From: Paracoccus albicereus
GTDB taxonomy: Bacteria; Pseudomonadota; Alphaproteobacteria; Rhodobacterales; Rhodobacteraceae
Length of the DNA stretch: 64,000 nucleotides
Direction: 5' to 3'
Assembly: GCF_024359525.1 (NCBI RefSeq)
Contig: NZ_JAKZEU010000002.1
Location: 434,001 to 498,000 of the forward strand
How positions within the stretch are numbered: position 1 is the first letter of the stretch; every line of letters begins with the position of its first letter. The position numbers and the translations under genes were made by a program. The notes below the pieces were generated by a model. It was not told the origin of the DNA and searched no databases. It saw nothing but the letters and a program-made list of their open reading frames with translations. Shown here piece by piece: positions 60,864-64,000 of the stretch.

Positions 60864-61062
60864 GGCTGCTCCGACTCCAAGTCATTGCCTTTGCAGACTT
60901 AACTGGTGACGGACGCCATTCCAGAAATAGCGCGTTTTGATCGCTAAAGTTTTGTCTTCTGTGGCGTTGATGCTGCAACCTGAAAGCCGCACCGTCAATA
61001 CTTGCACGGACCCGGGCGATGGCCTAGGTCACGCCAGACACAAAAATCCAAGGCTGCGAAGC

Positions 61063-61653
61063 ATGTTCACCGGCATCATCACCGATATCGGAAGAGTTGT
61101 GACGACCGAGACGCGCGGCGACATGCGGGCGCGGATCGGCTGTGGCTACGACATGGCGGGTGTGGATCTTGGTGCATCGATCGCCTGCGACGGGGTGTGT
61201 CTGACTGTGGTCGACAAGGGCGCCGACTGGTTCGACGTGGACATCTCGGCCGAGACGCTGGCCAAGACGAATATCGGCGAAGGCTGGCGCGCCGGGACGC
61301 GCGTCAATCTGGAACGTGCGCTGCGTGTGGGCGACGAACTGGGCGGCCACATCGTGTCCGGTCATGTCGATGGCGTCGCGCGGATCGAGGTGATGGAGCC
61401 CGAGGGCGACAGTCTGCGAGTCCGTTTTGTTGCGCCCGATGCGCTAGCCCGTTTCATCGCCGCCAAGGGCTCTGTGGCGCTGAACGGCACATCGCTGACC
61501 GTCAATGAGGTCGAGGGCAGCCGTTTCGGCGTCAACCTGATCCCGCACACGCGGGAGGTGACGAACTGGGGCGAGCGGACGACAGGCGATGCGGTCAACC
61601 TCGAGATCGATACGCTCGCCCGGTATGTTGCCCGTCTGGCAGAGGCAGGCTGA
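61063..61653 (+). CDS. ribE: Riboflavin synthase (alpha chain)
   Basis: Dismutates 6,7-dimethyl-8-ribityllumazine to riboflavin. Two tandem lumazine-binding repeats are visible: MFTGIITDIGRV with CDGVCLTV, then GGHIVSGHVDG with LNGTSLTVNEVEG. The 196 aa are normal. The ATG at 61063 is fixed by the invariant MFTGI start. I looked for an FMN riboswitch upstream and saw none. The stop overlaps the start of the next gene (TGATG). Confidence 0.96.
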   Translation: MFTGIITDIGRVVTTETRGDMRARIGCGYDMAGVDLGASIACDGVCLTVVDKGADWFDVDISAETLAKTNIGEGWRAGTRVNLERALRVGDELGGHIVSGHVDGVARIEVMEPEGDSLRVRFVAPDALARFIAAKGSVALNGTSLTVNEVEGSRFGVNLIPHTREVTNWGERTTGDAVNLEIDTLARYVARLAEAG

Positions 61654-62225
61654 TGATGGCGGGGATCGGACATAACCGGGGACCGGTCACCGAAGGCGCT
61701 GCGTGGCGTTCGCATTGCTGGACCCATGCGCGCCGCGAGTTGCTGGGCCCGCGTCTGCCGGTCGAGATCGTGCGGACAAGGGTCGCGAGGGCCCGCGCCC
61801 TTGGTCTGGACTACAAGACCTATGCCGGCATCCGTTCGACGACCGGGCGCGATCTGGTCGCGTTCCTGTTTTCATCGAATGGTCTCGGGGTCTTCCGTAA
61901 CGGGCAGCCGCTGCCCAGCACTCGGGAAGCCCAAATTCAGATGCTGGATGCCTCGCGGCATCTGGGCTGTGCGCCGGGCCTCGACACCGTGTCGCTCGGT
62001 CGGACGATCGGCGCCGTCTCAGCCAGACGGCTTCCCGCCTTCGGCGCGAAGTGGACCGAGATGCGCGACGGGATGAAGGCATGGCTGCGTGATCAGAAAT
62101 TGCCGGGCGACGCCGTGCTGATGATCGGCGAGACCGACCACGAGCGCGAATTGATGGCTGCAGGCGGTCTGGCGGGCTTTCTCACCGGGCAGCACTATTT
62201 CGAAGGACAGCGCCATGGATTTTGA
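61653..62225 (+). CDS. Conserved-looking protein of unknown function in the riboflavin operon
   Basis: A 190-aa soluble protein beginning MMAGIGHNRGP, an N-terminal tag seen on assorted alphaproteobacterial proteins. The remainder (HCWTHARRELL, LGLDYKTYAGIRSTTGRDLVAFLFSSN and HLGCAPGLDTVSLGRTIGA) matches no family I know. It has no signal peptide or membrane segment. It overlaps ribE by 1 nt and ribBA by 11 nt, so it is made with the riboflavin enzymes and is likely functional. ATG at 61653 or 61656 may be the start. Confidence 0.8.
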   Translation: MMAGIGHNRGPVTEGAAWRSHCWTHARRELLGPRLPVEIVRTRVARARALGLDYKTYAGIRSTTGRDLVAFLFSSNGLGVFRNGQPLPSTREAQIQMLDASRHLGCAPGLDTVSLGRTIGAVSARRLPAFGAKWTEMRDGMKAWLRDQKLPGDAVLMIGETDHERELMAAGGLAGFLTGQHYFEGQRHGF

Positions 62226-63333
62226 GAAGCCGGGCCCGGTTGAGCGCGACTGGTCCGACGTGATCTCGGGCACGGAAGAGATCATCGAGGCCGCGCGCAA
62301 CGGACGCATGTTCATCCTGGTCGATCACGAGGACCGGGAGAACGAAGGCGATCTGGTCATTCCGGCGCAGATGGCGACGCCAGACGCCATCAACTTCATG
62401 GCCACGCATGGCAGGGGTCTGATCTGCCTGTCGCTCCCCGGCTCGCGCATCGACGCGCTTGGCCTGCCGCTGATGAGTCCCAAGAATTCCAGCCGACACG
62501 AGACGGCTTTCACCATGTCGATCGAGGCGCGCGAAGGTGTCACGACCGGCATCAGCGCCCACGACAGAGCCCGCACCGTCGCCGTCGCGATCGATCCGCT
62601 GAAGGGTGCCGCCGATATCGCGACGCCGGGCCACGTCTTTCCGCTGCGTGCCCGCGACGGCGGTGTTCTTGTTCGCGCCGGCCATACAGAGGCCGCCGTC
62701 GACATCGCCCGGCTGGCCGGGCTGAACCCGTCGGGCGTGATCTGCGAGATCATGAACGAAGACGGCACCATGGCCCGTCTGCCCGATCTGGTGACTTTTG
62801 CGCAGAAGCACGGGTTGAAGATCGGCACGATCAGCGACCTGATCGCCTATCGTCGCCGCCACGATAACCTGATCGCAGAACGCGCGCAGCGCGCCGTCAC
62901 GAGCCGTTTCGGTGGCGAATGGATGATGCGCATCTTCGCGGATGAAACGCAGGGCGCCGAACACATCGTTCTGTCGAAGGGCGATCTGGCGGCCCCCGGA
63001 CCGGTGCTGGTGCGGATGCACGCCCTCGATCCGATGCACGACGTTTTGGGCATCGGTCGCGAAGGGGCCGGCGATCTGTCGGCCGCAATGACCGAGATCG
63101 AGCGTGAGGGTAGGGGCGTCGTCGTCCTGATCCGCGACCTTGACCGCAACCTGCCCGCCAGCGACGAGGTCAGTCCGCAGAAACTTCGGCAATATGGTCT
63201 GGGCGCGCAGATCCTGTCGGCGCTTGGGCTTTCGGACTTGATCCTGCTGACCAATTCGGCGCCTGTCCGCGTCGTCGGACTGGACGCTTACGGGCTTTCC
63301 ATCCACTCGACCCGTCCCATCCCCATCGACTGA
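62215..63333 (+). CDS. ribB: RibBA-like protein: DHBP synthase with degenerate GTP cyclohydrolase II domain
   Basis: The N-terminal domain (about 15-205) is a complete 3,4-dihydroxy-2-butanone-4-phosphate synthase, with metal/acid motifs DHEDRENEGDL, THGRGLICL and RAGHTEAAVDIARLAGL. The C-terminal domain resembles GTP cyclohydrolase II in layout but lacks the zinc-binding cysteines (CxTGD, RCDCG) and the RQEGRG loop, reading REGRGVVVLIRDLDRN instead. It matches the RibBX pattern, so GTP cyclohydrolase II activity must come from elsewhere. The ATG at 62215 follows GAAGGACAG. Confidence 0.9.
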   Translation: MDFEKPGPVERDWSDVISGTEEIIEAARNGRMFILVDHEDRENEGDLVIPAQMATPDAINFMATHGRGLICLSLPGSRIDALGLPLMSPKNSSRHETAFTMSIEAREGVTTGISAHDRARTVAVAIDPLKGAADIATPGHVFPLRARDGGVLVRAGHTEAAVDIARLAGLNPSGVICEIMNEDGTMARLPDLVTFAQKHGLKIGTISDLIAYRRRHDNLIAERAQRAVTSRFGGEWMMRIFADETQGAEHIVLSKGDLAAPGPVLVRMHALDPMHDVLGIGREGAGDLSAAMTEIEREGRGVVVLIRDLDRNLPASDEVSPQKLRQYGLGAQILSALGLSDLILLTNSAPVRVVGLDAYGLSIHSTRPIPID

Positions 63334-63338
63334 TCGCC

Positions 63339-63896
63339 ATGGCCGACCTCACAGAACATACCGAACTTCCGTTGCCGCATTTCGATGCACCTGTACGCCT
63401 GTTGATCGTAGTGGCGCCTTATTACCGCGCCATCGCCAGCGATCTTGTTGCCGGCGCCCGCGCTGCAGCGGACAAAGCCGGCGCGACGGTCGATCTGGTC
63501 GAAGTTCCCGGAGCGCTGGAGATCCCGACGGCGATCGGTATGGCAGCCCGGTTGTCGAACTATGATGGTTTCGTGGCACTGGGCTGTGTGATCCGGGGCG
63601 AAACGACGCATTACGAAACGGTCTGCAACGATTCATCGCGCGGGTTGACGTTGCTGGGTCTGCAGGGTGTTGCCATCGGTAACGGCATCCTGACGGTCGA
63701 GAATGTCGAGCAGGCCGAGGTTCGCGCCGATCCACAGCAGCAGAACAAGGGTGGTGGTGCGGCGATGGCCGCATTGCACCTGATTGCCTTGGCCCGGAAA
63801 TGGGGCGGCAGCGCGCGCAGCCAGGAGGGCGGCGCAAGTGAACAACGCGATCCCATTCGGCTGGCCGGTGCGCTGGACGGGTTGGGTCGGGCATGA
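63339..63896 (+). CDS. ribH: 6,7-dimethyl-8-ribityllumazine synthase
   Basis: Condenses the pyrimidine and DHBP to lumazine, the step before riboflavin synthase. The motifs VEVPGALEIP, LGCVIRGETTHYETVCND and GNGILTVEN are intact. At 185 aa it has a longer, hydrophilic C-terminal tail than many homologues (about 155-165). It follows ribBA by 5 nt, and its stop overlaps the nusB start (ATGA). Confidence 0.95.
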   Translation: MADLTEHTELPLPHFDAPVRLLIVVAPYYRAIASDLVAGARAAADKAGATVDLVEVPGALEIPTAIGMAARLSNYDGFVALGCVIRGETTHYETVCNDSSRGLTLLGLQGVAIGNGILTVENVEQAEVRADPQQQNKGGGAAMAALHLIALARKWGGSARSQEGGASEQRDPIRLAGALDGLGRA

Positions 63897-64000
63897 GTTC
63901 GGGTCCTGAAAGCCGGCAGGCTGAACGCCGCGCCCGCAGCTCTGCCGCGCGTCTCTACGCCGTCCAGGCGTTGTTCCAGATGGAGGCCTCAGGCCAGTCC
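63893..64000 (+). CDS. nusB: Transcription antitermination factor NusB, N-terminal part; continues beyond window
   Basis: The first 36 codons are visible. After a short basic leader the sequence reads ARLYAVQALFQMEASGQS, the usual first helix of NusB. The ATG overlaps the ribH stop by 4 nt. ribH-nusB is a very widespread pair. NusB joins the rRNA antitermination complex with NusE (S10). Confidence 0.88.
   Translation, partial: MSSGPESRQAERRARSSAARLYAVQALFQMEASGQS

Noticed and set aside
60864..61062. FMN riboswitch expected before ribE
   Set aside because: I could not find the conserved RFN helices or their signature bases, so none is reported.

Overview
The window is a high-GC alphaproteobacterial chromosome segment. 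It most likely comes from a Rhodobacteraceae (Roseobacter-type) bacterium. The signs are the adjacent sciP-ctrA pair, GANTC (CcrM-type) sites in front of cell-cycle and sigma-factor genes, a VPLPA-CTERM protein, the neighbourhood dacA / clpS-rsmC-SDR / hemF, and a RibBA whose second domain has lost its catalytic cysteines. Genus and species cannot be fixed from the sequence alone. Nearly everything is core chromosome. I see no insertion sequence, prophage, CRISPR array or plasmid origin, and no stretch over 300 bases lacks a gene.

Layout. 1-8.4 kb: a type I secretion locus with the C-terminal part of a giant RTX protein (probably a haem-peroxidase-like exoprotein), a PrtD-type ABC exporter, an unusual membrane-anchored RTX/cadherin-like protein, and a PrtE/HlyD-type adaptor. 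8.5-11 kb: tRNA-Ser(UGA), a lipoprotein, sufE and mnmA. 11-17 kb: the cell-cycle regulators sciP and ctrA, then ligA and recG, then a 30-residue membrane miniprotein that is easy to miss. 17-27 kb: Fe-S scaffold, hisI, gluQ and trmFO (tRNA modification), a frameshifted FkbM methyltransferase, rplY, an MFS carrier, an lldD-type oxidase, TetR, a GAF histidine kinase and dnaG. 28-35 kb: purF, cvpA and radA, lolCE-lolD, a PAP2-like protein preceded by four tandem 11-bp repeats, and a ChaC-type protein. 35-44 kb: parE, GST, dacA, clpS-rsmC-degenerate SDR, a lipoprotein, hemF and a VOC protein. 44-48 kb: an Lrp/LysE divergent pair, an EamA transporter, and hemE divergent from hemC. 48-51 kb: rpoD, overlapped by the first of two tandem BLUF photoreceptor genes. 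51-56 kb: VPLPA-CTERM protein, FMN reductase, rmuC, yjbQ, nrdR and ribD. 56-61 kb: kpsC, kpsD and kpsS (capsule), on the opposite strand and splitting the riboflavin genes. 61-64 kb: ribE, an unknown gene, ribBA (RibBX-like), ribH and the start of nusB.

How the genes fit together. The first 8 kb form one export machine with its probable cargo. The sciP-ctrA region looks like a self-regulated cell-cycle module, with a near-consensus CtrA box and GANTC sites in front of ctrA. The riboflavin genes (ribD, ribE, ribBA, ribH) supply FMN/FAD, which the two BLUF proteins encoded next to rpoD would bind. The items I rate most worth following are the BLUF pair coupled to rpoD, the cluster of GANTC sites upstream of rpoD, the membrane-anchored RTX component inside the secretion operon, the 30-aa miniprotein, and the 11-bp tandem array.
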